Assembly: GCF_003097615.1 (NCBI RefSeq)
Contig: NZ_QCZG01000010.1
Location: forward strand, 28,597 to 92,596
DNA from: Pueribacillus theae
GTDB taxonomy: Bacteria; Bacillota; Bacilli; Bacillales; UBA6769
DNA: 64,000 bases
Direction of reading: 5' to 3'
Shown here: positions 25,650 to 35,640 of the stretch, in pieces
How positions within the stretch are numbered: the stretch's first letter is position 1
Layout: each line of letters begins with the position of its first letter
The notes under the pieces: generated by a model
Told to the model about the DNA's origin: nothing
Database searches by the model: none
What the model saw: the letters and a program-made list of their open reading frames with translations, nothing else
Program-made: the position numbers and the translations under genes

Positions 25650-27998
25650 TTATTTTAAATCAACAACGGTTACTCCACTGCCGCCTTCGCCGGCTCCACC
25701 CATACGAATTCCTTTCACATTTGGATGTTTTTTCAAAATTTCCTGTACGCCCTTTCTCAGCGCGCCAGTTCCTTTGCCGTGTATAATATTTACCTTTGAA
25801 TAACCCGCAAGAACTGCATCGTCTAAATAACGGTCAACTTCAATTTTCGCATCTTCATACCGTTTTCCGCGCAAGTCAAGTTCTGTTTTCACAGTACTGC
25901 CATTTCCTTTCACGGACACGAAGGTGCGATTAGCAGTTTCTTTTGTTTTTACCTTCTTCAAATTACCTGCATTCACGTTTACTTTCATAATGCCGATTTG
26001 CACGAGATATTCCTGCTCATTTATTTTCTCGACAATGTAGCCTTTTTGAGACAAATGGGTGACTTCAACTTCATCGCCCGGTGATAATTGTTGGTGGTTT
26101 TCTTTTTGCTTTTTCGATTTTTCTTTTCGATCTGTTAAATGCGGAGCAGCTTCTTCGAGCCGTTTTTTCGCATCGATCAGCTGGTGTTCTTTTACACCGC
26201 TAACCTTGTAGCTTCGCAGCTCTTTGATAATTGCTTCCGCTTCTTTCATTGCTGATTCTACTGCTTGTTTTGCCTGTTCTTCTGCTTCAAGAAGAATACG
26301 ATCCCGCTCTAGTTCATGCGTTTCTTTTTGCTTTTCGTACTCGCTTCTTAACTTCTCGGCTTCTTGTCGGAGTATCTTTGCTTCTTCATACTCCATTTCG
26401 GCTTGTTTTTTTGTTTCTTCGAGCGACGTAATCATCTTGTCTACTCGTTTTGTATCACTCGAAATTTGTTGCTTTGCATGTTCAATGATCTTCTCATTTA
26501 ACCCGAGCCGTTTTGAAATTTCGAACGCATTGCTTCTCCCGGGGATACCGATAAGCAATTTATATGTTGGCTTAAGCGTTTCGACATTAAATTCCACACT
26601 GGCGTTAATGACGCCTTCGCGGTTGTATGCATAAGCCTTCAGTTCACTATAGTGCGTGGTTGCAACGACACGTGCCCCTCTATCTTTCACATAATCGAGA
26701 ATGGAAATCGCCAGTGCTGCACCTTCCTGAGGATCTGTCCCTGCGCCAAGCTCATCAAAAAGAACGAGGCTTTTGAAATTCACTTTGTCCAATATGCTTA
26801 TAATGTTTGTCATATGTGATGAAAAAGTACTTAAATTCTGTTCAATCGACTGCTCATCTCCAATATCGGCAAATACATGTTCAAAAATGGACGCTTCAGA
26901 GCCTTCTTCAACAGGGAGTTGCAAGCCTGACTGAGCCATAATCGTTAAAAGTCCAATTGTCTTTAATGTTACCGTTTTACCGCCGGTATTCGGCCCTGTA
27001 ATGACAATTGAATCATATGCTTTCCCAAGCTCTACTGTAATTGGCACGACATCTTCTTTTGGAATGAGTGGGTGCCTTGCATTTTTGAAATTCAAATAGC
27101 CATTTTCATTCAGCTTCGGTTTTGTCGCATGAAGCGTTTTTCCATACAAAGCCTTCGCAAAAATAAAATCTAGTTTAGCTAGCACCTCTAAATTGCTAAG
27201 TAATGGATCGGAAAACGAAGCCACTTCATTTGAAAGCGCCGTTAGAATTTTTTCGACTTCTTGCCTCTCTTTCCCCTTTGCTTCTCTCAGTTGATTATTA
27301 ATCATGACAACAGACTCAGGCTCGATAAACAATGTCGCGCCTGAAGAAGATTGATCGTGGATAATCCCTCCGAACGCGCTTCGGTATTCCTGCTTAACAG
27401 GGATGACGTATCGCTCGTTACGGATGGTTACAATGGCATCTGACAGCATTTTTTGATTGGAGCTTGAGCGAACGATCGTTTCAAGTTTTTCACGGATACG
27501 CGCTTCATAGCTTCTCAGCTGCTGACGGATCGTTCGCAAACCGGGAGTTGCTGAGTCAAGCACCTGGCCGTCACTGTCAATGCACCGTTTAATTTCTGCC
27601 TCAAGCTCACCTGCAGGAATAATCTCTTCGGCAAGGCCAGATAACATCGAAAGATTTACCTCATTTTCCTCAAAGGATTCGATAAACCTTTTAAGCTGCT
27701 TGCCACCGTAAATCGTGCTTGAAACATCAAGCAATTCCTCGGTATTCAGCATTCCGCCAATTTCAGCACGTTTAACTGCCGCACGAATATTACGAATGCC
27801 GCCAAACGGAGCAGATCCTTTCAGCCTGATGGCCGTCATCGCTTCATCCGTTTCCTCCTGCGCCTTAACAGCCGCTCCAAAATCCGTGCACGGTTCCAGT
27901 TCCATCGCCAACTCCTTGCCCAACGAGGTGGCCGCATGTTCTGTTAATCTCTCTTTTATTTTATTAAATTCCAACAGTCGCAGCATTTTCTTTTGCAA
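25650..27998 (-). CDS. mutS2: MutS2 (endonuclease MutS2 / ribosome-collision factor)
   Basis: The 782-aa protein has the MutS core without the mismatch-binding domain I, Walker A GPNTGGKTVTLKT, Walker B VLFDELGAGTDP, a long coiled coil (ETKKQAEMEYEEAKILRQEA region), a KOW-like part and a C-terminal Smr domain (ELDLRGKRYEDA, VNIIHGKGTGALRKGV). MutS2 suppresses homologous recombination and, in B. subtilis, splits collided ribosomes. I chose TTG at 27998: GGGAGG lies seven bases upstream and LQKKMLRLLEF aligns with the family N-terminus. Confidence 0.95.
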   Translation of the reverse strand: MQKKMLRLLEFNKIKERLTEHAATSLGKELAMELEPCTDFGAAVKAQEETDEAMTAIRLKGSAPFGGIRNIRAAVKRAEIGGMLNTEELLDVSSTIYGGKQLKRFIESFEENEVNLSMLSGLAEEIIPAGELEAEIKRCIDSDGQVLDSATPGLRTIRQQLRSYEARIREKLETIVRSSSNQKMLSDAIVTIRNERYVIPVKQEYRSAFGGIIHDQSSSGATLFIEPESVVMINNQLREAKGKERQEVEKILTALSNEVASFSDPLLSNLEVLAKLDFIFAKALYGKTLHATKPKLNENGYLNFKNARHPLIPKEDVVPITVELGKAYDSIVITGPNTGGKTVTLKTIGLLTIMAQSGLQLPVEEGSEASIFEHVFADIGDEQSIEQNLSTFSSHMTNIISILDKVNFKSLVLFDELGAGTDPQEGAALAISILDYVKDRGARVVATTHYSELKAYAYNREGVINASVEFNVETLKPTYKLLIGIPGRSNAFEISKRLGLNEKIIEHAKQQISSDTKRVDKMITSLEETKKQAEMEYEEAKILRQEAEKLRSEYEKQKETHELERDRILLEAEEQAKQAVESAMKEAEAIIKELRSYKVSGVKEHQLIDAKKRLEEAAPHLTDRKEKSKKQKENHQQLSPGDEVEVTHLSQKGYIVEKINEQEYLVQIGIMKVNVNAGNLKKVKTKETANRTFVSVKGNGSTVKTELDLRGKRYEDAKIEVDRYLDDAVLAGYSKVNIIHGKGTGALRKGVQEILKKHPNVKGIRMGGAGEGGSGVTVVDLK

Positions 27999-28019
27999 TC
28001 GATTTCCTCCCTGCATCCG

Positions 28020-29726
28020 TTAATCAAGATTTAAATGTTTACGCAGTTCCCCAATGGAATACGTGTTTAACACCGTTTCACTTTTTACCCAGCCTTTTCT
28101 TGCCGTTGCGATGCCATATTTCATATGTTCAAGCATCAGTTCATGGTGGGCGTCTGTGTTTATGACAAGTTTCACACCTTTATTTTGGGCTTTTTCAAGC
28201 CATTTAGGCGCTAAATCGAGCCGATTCGGGTTGCTATTTAATTCAAGTGCTGTTTTTGTCTCTTTCGCTACATCAATCAACATGTCAAGATCAACATCAT
28301 ATCCTGATCTTCTGCCGATTAATCGGCCTGTCGGGTGGGCAATTAAATCGACATGGACATTGTTCAATGCATGAATAAGCCTCTGCATAATTTTATCTCT
28401 GTTTTGTGAAAAAGACGAATGAATGGACGCAATGACAAAATCAATTTCCTCCAATAGCGCATCATCAAAATCCAGCGTACCATCCGGCAGTATGTCCATT
28501 TCAACACCGGTTAAAATTGCAAAGTTTGAAAACGAGGAATTCAACCGTTTTATCTCTTCCCGCTGTTGTTTGATTTGATCCGGCGTGAGCCCATTTGCCA
28601 CTTTTAAAAACTGTGAATGATCCGTAATCGCGATATATTCGTATCCTTTTTCCATAGCGGCCAACGCCATTTCTTCAATCGTATTGGCCCCGTCACTCCA
28701 TGTGGAATGCATATGCAAATCGCCCTTTATATCCTCAATCGAGATAAGGTCAACATCTTCTTTAAAACGTTCCGTCTCTTTTTCTCCTATGCGAAGTTCC
28801 GGCGGGATGTCATGCAATTGAAAATGGTTGAAAAATTCTTCTTCTGATTCGAACGTGATCAGTTCGCCGTTTTCAGTTTCAATCCCGTATTCGCTAATTT
28901 TTTCGCCTCTTTTTTTGGCAAGCTGCCTCATGAGGATATTGTGGTTTTGAGATCCGGTAAAGTGATGCAAAGCCGTTGCATAGGCGTGTGGCTCAACAAG
29001 CCTAAAATCAACGCCAATTGGATATTCATATATCAGTTCAACCGAAACTTTCGTCTCCCCATTGGCTATCACATCAGAAACATGTTTAAGCTTCAATAGT
29101 TTTTCAGCAGCGACTTCAGGCTTTTTCGTCGCAATGACAAAATCCAAATCCTTCACCGTTTCGCTGAATCGCCTATAGCTCCCTGCCACTGCAAAACGAT
29201 CAATCTCTTTTATTGAAGCGAGCTGCTGTTCGATGTCTGCTACGATCGGGATGACCATCGCAATCGGAAATCGATCAGGACTTTTACCAAAATCCTTTAA
29301 CACAGAAAGAATTTTTTCCTCTGACTTTTTTCCGAATCCCGGCAAATGCTGTATACGATTTTCTTCGCAAGCCTTTTGGAGCGATTTCGCATCTATGATA
29401 TTTAATTGTTCATACAGTTTCGCCAATTTTTTTCCGCCTAAGCCAGGCAATTTCAAGAGGGGGATTAGCCCTGTTGGCACTTCCTTTTTCAATTCCTCAA
29501 GCAAACTGGATTGCCCGGTTTCAAGCAGCTCGTTAATAACCGAAGCCGTCCCTTTTCCAATGCCGGGCAAATCTTCGACATGTTCAATTTGATTCATACT
29601 TCTCAGGTCTTCTTCAAGCGCCCTTGCTGCTTTCCGGTAAGCTGAAATTTTAAACGAATTTTCTCCTTTTAATTCTAAATAAATTGCGATTGTTTCCAAA
29701 GCTTTCACGATCTCTTTTTTATTCAC
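28020..29726 (-). CDS. polX: DNA polymerase X with PHP domain
   Basis: The 568-aa repair polymerase has N-terminal HhH motifs (VEDLPGIGKGTASVI, LPGLGGKKLAKLY, LPGFGKKSEEKIL), the nucleotidyl-transferase palm (AGSYRRFSETVKDLDFVIA) and a C-terminal PHP domain (GDLHMHSTWSDGANTIEE, ITDHSQF, DAHHELMLEHM) with metal His/Asp ligands for 3'-5' exonuclease activity. The architecture is that of bacterial PolX used in base excision repair. The GTG start lies 10 bases after GGGAAG. It lies 21 bp before mutS2, so they form one unit. Confidence 0.95.
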   Translation of the reverse strand: MNKKEIVKALETIAIYLELKGENSFKISAYRKAARALEEDLRSMNQIEHVEDLPGIGKGTASVINELLETGQSSLLEELKKEVPTGLIPLLKLPGLGGKKLAKLYEQLNIIDAKSLQKACEENRIQHLPGFGKKSEEKILSVLKDFGKSPDRFPIAMVIPIVADIEQQLASIKEIDRFAVAGSYRRFSETVKDLDFVIATKKPEVAAEKLLKLKHVSDVIANGETKVSVELIYEYPIGVDFRLVEPHAYATALHHFTGSQNHNILMRQLAKKRGEKISEYGIETENGELITFESEEEFFNHFQLHDIPPELRIGEKETERFKEDVDLISIEDIKGDLHMHSTWSDGANTIEEMALAAMEKGYEYIAITDHSQFLKVANGLTPDQIKQQREEIKRLNSSFSNFAILTGVEMDILPDGTLDFDDALLEEIDFVIASIHSSFSQNRDKIMQRLIHALNNVHVDLIAHPTGRLIGRRSGYDVDLDMLIDVAKETKTALELNSNPNRLDLAPKWLEKAQNKGVKLVINTDAHHELMLEHMKYGIATARKGWVKSETVLNTYSIGELRKHLNLD

Positions 29727-29773
29727 GCTATACCAACTTCCCTTTTCACTCTAGCTAAAGAAGCAAATCGTCC

Positions 29774-29799
29774 TAAAAAAACTTCCCCAACGGAGAAGT
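29774..29799 (-). terminator. Hairpin between cvpA and polX
   Basis: ACTTC and GAAGT with an inner partly paired loop are followed by TTTTTTT on the minus strand. The stem is short, so partial read-through into polX is likely. Confidence 0.6.
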
Positions 29800-29800
29800 C

Positions 29801-30337
29801 TCAAGTGATATTACTTGCCCATAGATTTTGTAATTTTGCCGAAAAAAACGGTGTATGTTTTACCATGCTTTGCGCAATAAACGATTGGTCAAAAGCGCCT
29901 TGAATCGATTCAACAGGAACGATCGCTGCAATGTATAAAACAAGAAATAGTAAAAGATAGATTTCTAAAAATCCAAGCACGCCGCCAAGCCACCTGTTAA
30001 TTGTGCGCAAAATTGGAAGTTCCGCTAAAAAATCGAGCATTGAACCAAGAATATGCATCGCAATTTTCGTACCGAAAAACAGAATGGCAAACGCGATGCC
30101 ACGATAATAAATTTCCTCAACGTTCAAAGCATTCAAAACGATGCTTGCGCTTCCTTCAACAAAATTTGGATAAGGAATCCATAGCTTTAAATGTGGAGCC
30201 AGGTTATCAAAATACAAGTAGGCTACAACCAAGGCAATAATAAAACCAGTCAAATGGACAACCTGTAAAATCAACCCTCTTCTTAACCCGATTAAGAAGC
30301 CCCCGATAAGTAAAACGATTATAATTAAATCAATCAT
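29801..30337 (-). CDS. CvpA family membrane protein
   Basis: The 178-aa protein has four to five hydrophobic segments, including the N-terminal pattern LIIIVLLIGGFLIGLRRGLI and a C-terminal LGGVLGFLEIYLLLFLVLY. This is the CvpA/colicin V production family (YshB in B. subtilis), whose function in Firmicutes is not settled. Its start overlaps the zapA stop by 4 bp, so it is co-translated. Confidence 0.9.
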   Translation of the reverse strand: MIDLIIIVLLIGGFLIGLRRGLILQVVHLTGFIIALVVAYLYFDNLAPHLKLWIPYPNFVEGSASIVLNALNVEEIYYRGIAFAILFFGTKIAMHILGSMLDFLAELPILRTINRWLGGVLGFLEIYLLLFLVLYIAAIVPVESIQGAFDQSFIAQSMVKHTPFFSAKLQNLWASNIT

Positions 30338-30600
30338 TCATCTTCCTCATTTTCTTTTTGAAGTTGTTCGCTTTGCTTATTTTGCAATTTCATATATTCA
30401 TTTACAGCGTTAACAGCTGTTAAAACGGCTAATTTTTTCGTATCCAAAAAAGGGTTCGTCTCTTTAATTTCACGCATTTTTTCATCTACATACCTGGCGA
30501 CTTTACGAATATGCTGCGGATCTTCGTATCCGACGATCGTGTATTGCTCATCATATATCTTAACAGTCGTCCGGGATTTTTGCCTATCATCCGCCACCAA
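30334..30600 (-). CDS. zapA: Cell division protein ZapA
   Basis: The 88-aa protein shows TVKIYDEQYTIVGYEDPQHIRK followed by a helical, partly coiled-coil C-terminus (NAVNEYMKLQNKQSEQLQKE), the layout of ZapA. It binds FtsZ and bundles protofilaments at the septum. AAGGGGGCATT is its ribosome site. The divergent neighbour is rnhC. Confidence 0.95.
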   Translation of the reverse strand: MVADDRQKSRTTVKIYDEQYTIVGYEDPQHIRKVARYVDEKMREIKETNPFLDTKKLAVLTAVNAVNEYMKLQNKQSEQLQKENEEDE

Positions 30601-30737
30601 AATGCCCCCTTGCCAACAAGAGTGTTACTACTATGATAACATGTCGAAAAAAATAATAAACAAATAATTATTTCCGGAGGTTCTGATATAATAAAGATTT
30701 ATAATTGCCAATCGATAAGAGAGGAGCTTATTCAAAA

Positions 30738-31673
30738 ATGTGTACTGTTGTTCTTACTGTTTCCGAAACTATTATGAATGAAATTCGAGAGGATTACAAT
30801 AAATATAAAACGAATAAATTGCCGCCCGGAAGTGTGTTTGCAGCGAAAACTCCCGGCTGTACAATTACGGGGTATCGGTCTGGGAAAGTCATGTTTCAAG
30901 GAAAGGAAGCTCAAAAAGAAGCAGGGCGATGGGAAGGGGATTCGGCTAAGAAAAACAATAAGCGAAAGCATATTGACCAGCATCAATGGAGCCCTCCCCA
31001 TCATATACAGGAGTTATCGATGATTGGTTCTGATGAAGTTGGGACAGGAGATTTCTTCGGCCCGATTACGGTTGCTGCTGTTTATGCTAAAAAAGAGCAG
31101 CATCCCCTTCTAAAAGAACTTGGGGTAAAAGACTCAAAACATTTAACTGACAAAAAAATTACAGAAATTGCAAAAGACCTATTGCATGTAGTCCCTTACA
31201 GCCTATTAATTTTACATAATAAAAAATACAATGAACTTCAAGCAAAAGGGATGAGCCAAGGAAAAATGAAAGCTTTGCTGCATAATCGGGCCCTTTTAAA
31301 TGTCATGGAGAAAATTAAGGGCGAACATTATGACGGCATATTAATTGATCAATTCGCACAGCCTGACACTTATTTTCGTTATCTTGCAACCGAAAAAGAA
31401 AAAGTTACCTCCGTTTATTTTGCAACTCAAGCTGAAGGGCTCCACCTATCTGTCGCTGCCGCTTCCATTATTGCCCGCTATGCATTTTTAAAAGAAATGG
31501 ATAAGTTCGAAACCCAATTTGGGTTCGCTCTCCCGAAAGGAGCGGGAAAACAGGTTGATGAAGCTGCTGCTGCCCTTATCTCGAAATATGGTGAAAGCAT
31601 TCTTGGACAATGCGCTAAACAGCACTTTGCGAATACAGGGAAAGCAAAACGATTAGCTTCACTTAAAAACTAG
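30738..31673 (+). CDS. rnhC: Ribonuclease HIII
   Basis: The 311-aa protein has an N-terminal TBP-like domain (PGSVFAAKTPGCTITGYRSG) and a C-terminal RNase H2-type catalytic domain beginning MIGSDEVGTGDFFGPITVAA, which carries the acidic metal ligands. It removes RNA from RNA/DNA hybrids. I chose ATG at 30738 because GAGAGGAG lies just upstream and the N-terminus then matches the family; an in-frame TTG at 30705 adds 11 residues. Confidence 0.96.
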   Translation: MCTVVLTVSETIMNEIREDYNKYKTNKLPPGSVFAAKTPGCTITGYRSGKVMFQGKEAQKEAGRWEGDSAKKNNKRKHIDQHQWSPPHHIQELSMIGSDEVGTGDFFGPITVAAVYAKKEQHPLLKELGVKDSKHLTDKKITEIAKDLLHVVPYSLLILHNKKYNELQAKGMSQGKMKALLHNRALLNVMEKIKGEHYDGILIDQFAQPDTYFRYLATEKEKVTSVYFATQAEGLHLSVAAASIIARYAFLKEMDKFETQFGFALPKGAGKQVDEAAAALISKYGESILGQCAKQHFANTGKAKRLASLKN

Positions 31674-31687
31674 GGCCTTATGATGGA

Positions 31688-31722
31688 AAAAAGTGGCCGC
31701 CTCAAAAGTGAGGCTAGCCACT
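31688..31722. terminator. Hairpin between convergent rnhC and pheT
   Basis: AGTGGCCGCCTCA and TGAGGCTAGCCACT form a long stem with a small internal loop, 15 bp after rnhC. A second hairpin (CTTAACCC with GGGTTAAG, 31743-31764) lies nearer pheT. T-runs are weak, so termination efficiency is uncertain. Confidence 0.6.
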
Positions 31723-31809
31723 AATGTTTAACTTCTTAACCCAGCGTCTAGCTTCGGGGTTAAGTAACCTAGTTTTCAGGGATTTCCAACTTTCTGATTG
31801 AACACTGTC

Positions 31810-34233
31810 TTATTGTCTTAATTCCGCTGCGAATTTTTCCTGTACAGCATCAAGTACACGGGTGTGTGCCTCAGCTACTTCTTCTTCCGTCAATGTATGT
31901 TCCGGATCAAGGTAAAGTAGTGAAAATGCCAGCGATTTTTTACCTGCTTCCAGAGGTTCTCCTTCGTAAACGTCAAAAATATGAACTTCTTTCAGCAGTT
32001 CTCCGCCCGCTTCAATGATTGCACGTTTTAACTCGCCTGCAGAAACCTGCTTATCCACAACAAGCGCGATATCTCTTGAAACGGATGGAAACTTAGGCAG
32101 TTTTTCATAATGTGTTTCGGAATCTGCTTCTTGAATCAGCTTTTCGAGCGACATTTCGAAAACATATGTTTCAGTGATTTCAAAATCATTTTGTACCGTA
32201 GGGTGAACCTGGCCAACAAAACCAATTTCTTCGCCATTCAATGCAATTGCTGCGGTTCTTCCAGGATGAAGCCCTTCTTTTTTCGCCTGCACAAAGGATA
32301 TTTTCTTTTCTATTCCTAGTTGCAAAAACAGGCCTTCGAGCACGCCTTTTACGACAAAGAAATCAACTTTTTTCATTTCACCTTGCCATTTGTTTTCAAA
32401 CCACATTCCTGTAAATACACCGGCTACGTGTTCTTCTTCCTCCGGCAAGCGTGTTAATTTTTCCTCCTTCGTTAAATAGACTGAGCCAATTTCATAGAGG
32501 GCAAGATTTGTTTGCTTACGATTCAGGTTGTATTGAACAGCTTCAAGAAGGCTGGGCAAGATGGCTGTCCGCAAGCAGCTTCTCTCTTCACTCATCGGCA
32601 TAGAAAGGCGGATGTTTTTCAAACTGCTCTCTTGACCAAATAACCGGTTTTTCTCAGGCGTTGTTAGCGAATATGTCGTCGCTTGGCAAAGGCCTGCACC
32701 TTCTAGAAAACGTCTTACTTTTCGGCGTTTTTCCTGAAAAGGACTTAATCCGCCCGGCAATGATTCTCCGATTGGAAGGGTGGCAGGAATTTCATCATAA
32801 CCATATAGCCGTGCAACTTCTTCAATCAAGTCTTCGGGGATGGAAAGGTCTGGGCGCCTCGTTGGAATGGTCACTACAAAATTTCCATTATCTTCTTTAT
32901 AATCAAATCTGAGCCGGTCAAAGATCGAGGAAATTTCTTCTTTTTTAATGTCAGTTCCAAGCACATGATTAATACGCTGTTCTGTCACTTCAATTTGTTT
33001 TAAAGCAACTTCCCTTTCCCCCGCTTGGGCGACTCCGCCAACAACCTTTCCCTCGGCTAATTTCTGCATTAAATATGCCGCCCGCTGTCCCGCTTCATGC
33101 ACACGGTTCCTTGCCACACCTTTTTCAAAACGTGTGCTCGCTTCACTTCGGAGCCCTAATTGTTTTGATGCTGTGCGAACACGTTTTCCATCAAAATAAG
33201 CGGCTTCAAGCAAGATGTTTGTCGTATTATTCTGTACTTCGGAAGAAGCCCCACCCATGACACCAGCAACAGCAACTGGCTCTGTTCCATTTGTAATGAC
33301 AAGCATTTCTTCATTCAGAACACGTGTTTCACTGTCCAGCGTGACAATTTCTTCATTTTCTTTAGCGCGGCGGACTAAAATTTCCTTTGAACCTAAACGG
33401 TCATAATCGAACGCATGCAATGGCTGCCCGTATTCAAGCAAAACATAGTTTGTAATATCAACAACATTGTTAATCGGGCGGATGCCAGCTGCCATTAAGC
33501 GGTTTGCTAGCCATAAAGGAGACGGTTTGATTTTTACATCTTTCACGATGAAGGCAGCATAGTAAGGACAATCTTCACCAGCTTCGATTGAAACCGAAAC
33601 GTAGTCTTCAGCCTTCTCATTTACCGTGGAAAGATTAATTTCCGGCTTTTTCATTTTCCTTCCCAAAATCGCTGCCACTTCATAGGCAACCCCAATCATG
33701 CTTAATGCATCCGCACGATTCGGTGTCAGGTCAAACTCAAGCACTGTATCATCTAAACTTAACGCTTCAAGTGCATCAGCACCTATTTCAATTTGATCAG
33801 AGAATACAAAAATACCTTCTGAATACTCCTTTTGAATGAGCTTTCCTTCGATTCCAAGCTCTTGCAAGGAACAAATCATGCCATTTGATTGCTCACCGCG
33901 AAGTTTTGCTTTTTTGATTTTCAGGCCTCCTGGAAGGCGTGCCCCCGGTTTTGCAACGGCAACTTTTTGGCCAGCCGCAACATTGGGGGCACCACAAACG
34001 ATTTGTGAAAGTTCGCCTTCACCGAGATCAACTTGGCACACATTTAATTTATCTGCATTGGGGTGCTGATGTAACTCTACAACTTTACCAACAACAACGT
34101 TTGCCGCGCCTTTGCTCCGCAGTTCCACCGAATCAACTTCGATCCCGCTTCTCGTAATTTTTTCCGCTAAATCTTGAGGGCTAATATCTGAAATGTCGAC
34201 ATAGTCTTGAAGCCAACGATAAGAAACAAACAT
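31810..34233 (-). CDS. pheT: Phenylalanyl-tRNA synthetase beta subunit
   Basis: The 807-aa protein has an N-terminal tRNA-binding (EMAP-like) domain near residues 40-150 (VVGKVVELHQHPNADKLNVC), B3/4 and B5 domains, the class II-like core (NLALYEIGSVYL) and the C-terminal ferredoxin-fold anticodon-binding domain (FPSVSRDIALVVDKQV). It forms the alpha2-beta2 enzyme with PheS and edits misacylated Tyr. It follows pheS by 20 bp under T-box control. Confidence 0.98.
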   Translation of the reverse strand: MFVSYRWLQDYVDISDISPQDLAEKITRSGIEVDSVELRSKGAANVVVGKVVELHQHPNADKLNVCQVDLGEGELSQIVCGAPNVAAGQKVAVAKPGARLPGGLKIKKAKLRGEQSNGMICSLQELGIEGKLIQKEYSEGIFVFSDQIEIGADALEALSLDDTVLEFDLTPNRADALSMIGVAYEVAAILGRKMKKPEINLSTVNEKAEDYVSVSIEAGEDCPYYAAFIVKDVKIKPSPLWLANRLMAAGIRPINNVVDITNYVLLEYGQPLHAFDYDRLGSKEILVRRAKENEEIVTLDSETRVLNEEMLVITNGTEPVAVAGVMGGASSEVQNNTTNILLEAAYFDGKRVRTASKQLGLRSEASTRFEKGVARNRVHEAGQRAAYLMQKLAEGKVVGGVAQAGEREVALKQIEVTEQRINHVLGTDIKKEEISSIFDRLRFDYKEDNGNFVVTIPTRRPDLSIPEDLIEEVARLYGYDEIPATLPIGESLPGGLSPFQEKRRKVRRFLEGAGLCQATTYSLTTPEKNRLFGQESSLKNIRLSMPMSEERSCLRTAILPSLLEAVQYNLNRKQTNLALYEIGSVYLTKEEKLTRLPEEEEHVAGVFTGMWFENKWQGEMKKVDFFVVKGVLEGLFLQLGIEKKISFVQAKKEGLHPGRTAAIALNGEEIGFVGQVHPTVQNDFEITETYVFEMSLEKLIQEADSETHYEKLPKFPSVSRDIALVVDKQVSAGELKRAIIEAGGELLKEVHIFDVYEGEPLEAGKKSLAFSLLYLDPEHTLTEEEVAEAHTRVLDAVQEKFAAELRQ

Positions 34234-34253
34234 ATTTTTTTCTCTCCCTTTTC

Positions 34254-35288
34254 CTAAGCTTGCTTAAATTGTTTTAAAAAGCGAATATCATTTTGATAAA
34301 AATGCCGGATATCTTCGATTCCATACTTTAGCATTGCAATTCGTTCAGGTCCCATACCGAAAGCAAACCCTGTATATTTCTTTGAATCAAATCCCGACAT
34401 TTCGAGAACATTCGGATGAACCATACCGGATCCGAGAATCTCGATCCAGCCTGTTCCTTTACATACATTGCATCCTTCTCCATCACATTTAAAGCATGAA
34501 ATGTCCATTTCAACAGACGGTTCCGTAAACGGAAAGAAACTTGGACGCAAACGAATTTCCCGATCTTCACCAAACATTTTTTTGGCAAACAAACGAAGCG
34601 TGCCTTTTAAATCACTCATGCGTATATTTTCGTCAACGACTAGCCCTTCAATTTGTGTAAACTGGTGAGAGTGGGTTGCATCATCTGTATCTCGACGGTA
34701 CACTTTACCGGGGCAGATGACTTTCACGGGCCCTTTGCCATGATGAGATTCCATAGTCCGTGCTTGTACAGGAGAGGTATGCGTTCTGAGCAAAATGTCT
34801 TCTGTAATATAAAACGAATCTTGCATATCGCGAGCAGGATGATCTTTCGGCAAATTCAACGCTTCGAAATTGTAATAATCGTTTTCAATTTCGGGACCTT
34901 CCGCAATTTGATACCCCATCCCGATGAATAAATCTTCGATTTCTTCGACAATTGCTGTTAAAGGATGATGGTTGCCGACTTTAACAGGTCTTCCCGGTAA
35001 TGTAATATCAATCGTTTCTTCTGCAAGCTGCTTTTCAATGGCTAGCTTTTTAAGCTCTGCTTGCTTTTTCTCCAAATTTGACGCAATTTCATTGCGAACA
35101 TCATTCGCATATTGCCCAATAATGGGGCGTTCTTCTGCAGGAAGCTTCCCCATTCCCCGGAGCACTTCTGTGATCGGGCCTTTCTTGCCTAAGTAGGCGA
35201 CTCTCACATCTTGCAATTCCTTTATTGTTGTTGCTTCAGCAACTTTTGCTAATGCTTCTTCTTTTAATTCCAGCAAACGTTCCCGCAC
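34254..35288 (-). CDS. pheS: Phenylalanyl-tRNA synthetase alpha subunit
   Basis: The 344-aa protein has the N-terminal coiled coil, motif 1/2 region ([25 protein letters not shown]) and motif 3 [17 protein letters not shown] Cys-rich [17 protein letters not shown] is also present, as in many PheS. It activates Phe and charges tRNA-Phe. I chose GTG at 35288: AAGGTGG lies eight bases upstream and the length equals B. subtilis PheS (344 aa). A GTG at 35300 would overlap that ribosome site. Confidence 0.97.
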   Translation of the reverse strand: MRERLLELKEEALAKVAEATTIKELQDVRVAYLGKKGPITEVLRGMGKLPAEERPIIGQYANDVRNEIASNLEKKQAELKKLAIEKQLAEETIDITLPGRPVKVGNHHPLTAIVEEIEDLFIGMGYQIAEGPEIENDYYNFEALNLPKDHPARDMQDSFYITEDILLRTHTSPVQARTMESHHGKGPVKVICPGKVYRRDTDDATHSHQFTQIEGLVVDENIRMSDLKGTLRLFAKKMFGEDREIRLRPSFFPFTEPSVEMDISCFKCDGEGCNVCKGTGWIEILGSGMVHPNVLEMSGFDSKKYTGFAFGMGPERIAMLKYGIEDIRHFYQNDIRFLKQFKQA

Positions 35289-35328
35289 GTTATATACCAC
35301 CTTTTTAAGTTTTTTCTAATCTAAATAA

Positions 35329-35575
35329 AAAAGACCTTCACCCCTAAAAAGGGACGAAGATCGTAGATTCCGCGTTACCACCCTAGTTAACATGAAACAT
35401 CATGTTCACTTCATTAATTTAACGGTTGCACCCGATCTGCCTTGCTACCGGCAGCGACTCCAGACTGAATTCAATTGCATCATCCATAGAAACACTTTCA
35501 GTCAGGCGGTGCTTCCTCCCTAGCTGGCGAGCGGCAATTTACTATTTTCCTTCATTGTCTTTGTTTCTTATTCTG
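35329..35575 (-). promoter_or_regulatory. T-box leader of pheST
   Basis: The minus strand contains the T-box sequence AGGGTGGTAACGCGG at 35384-35370, followed by a terminator stem (35362-35333) with TTTTTT. Upstream are Stem I-like elements, with a candidate Phe specifier codon TTC at 35469-35467 and an AGCAAGGCAGATCGGGTGCAACCG stretch split between stems. Uncharged tRNA-Phe would bind and prevent termination. The 5' limit is approximate. Confidence 0.93.
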
Positions 35576-35640
35576 TTAACTATAGATATAGTATTAAAAA
35601 AACCGGATGAACGCAAGTCAGCGAACAAATATAGGCTTCC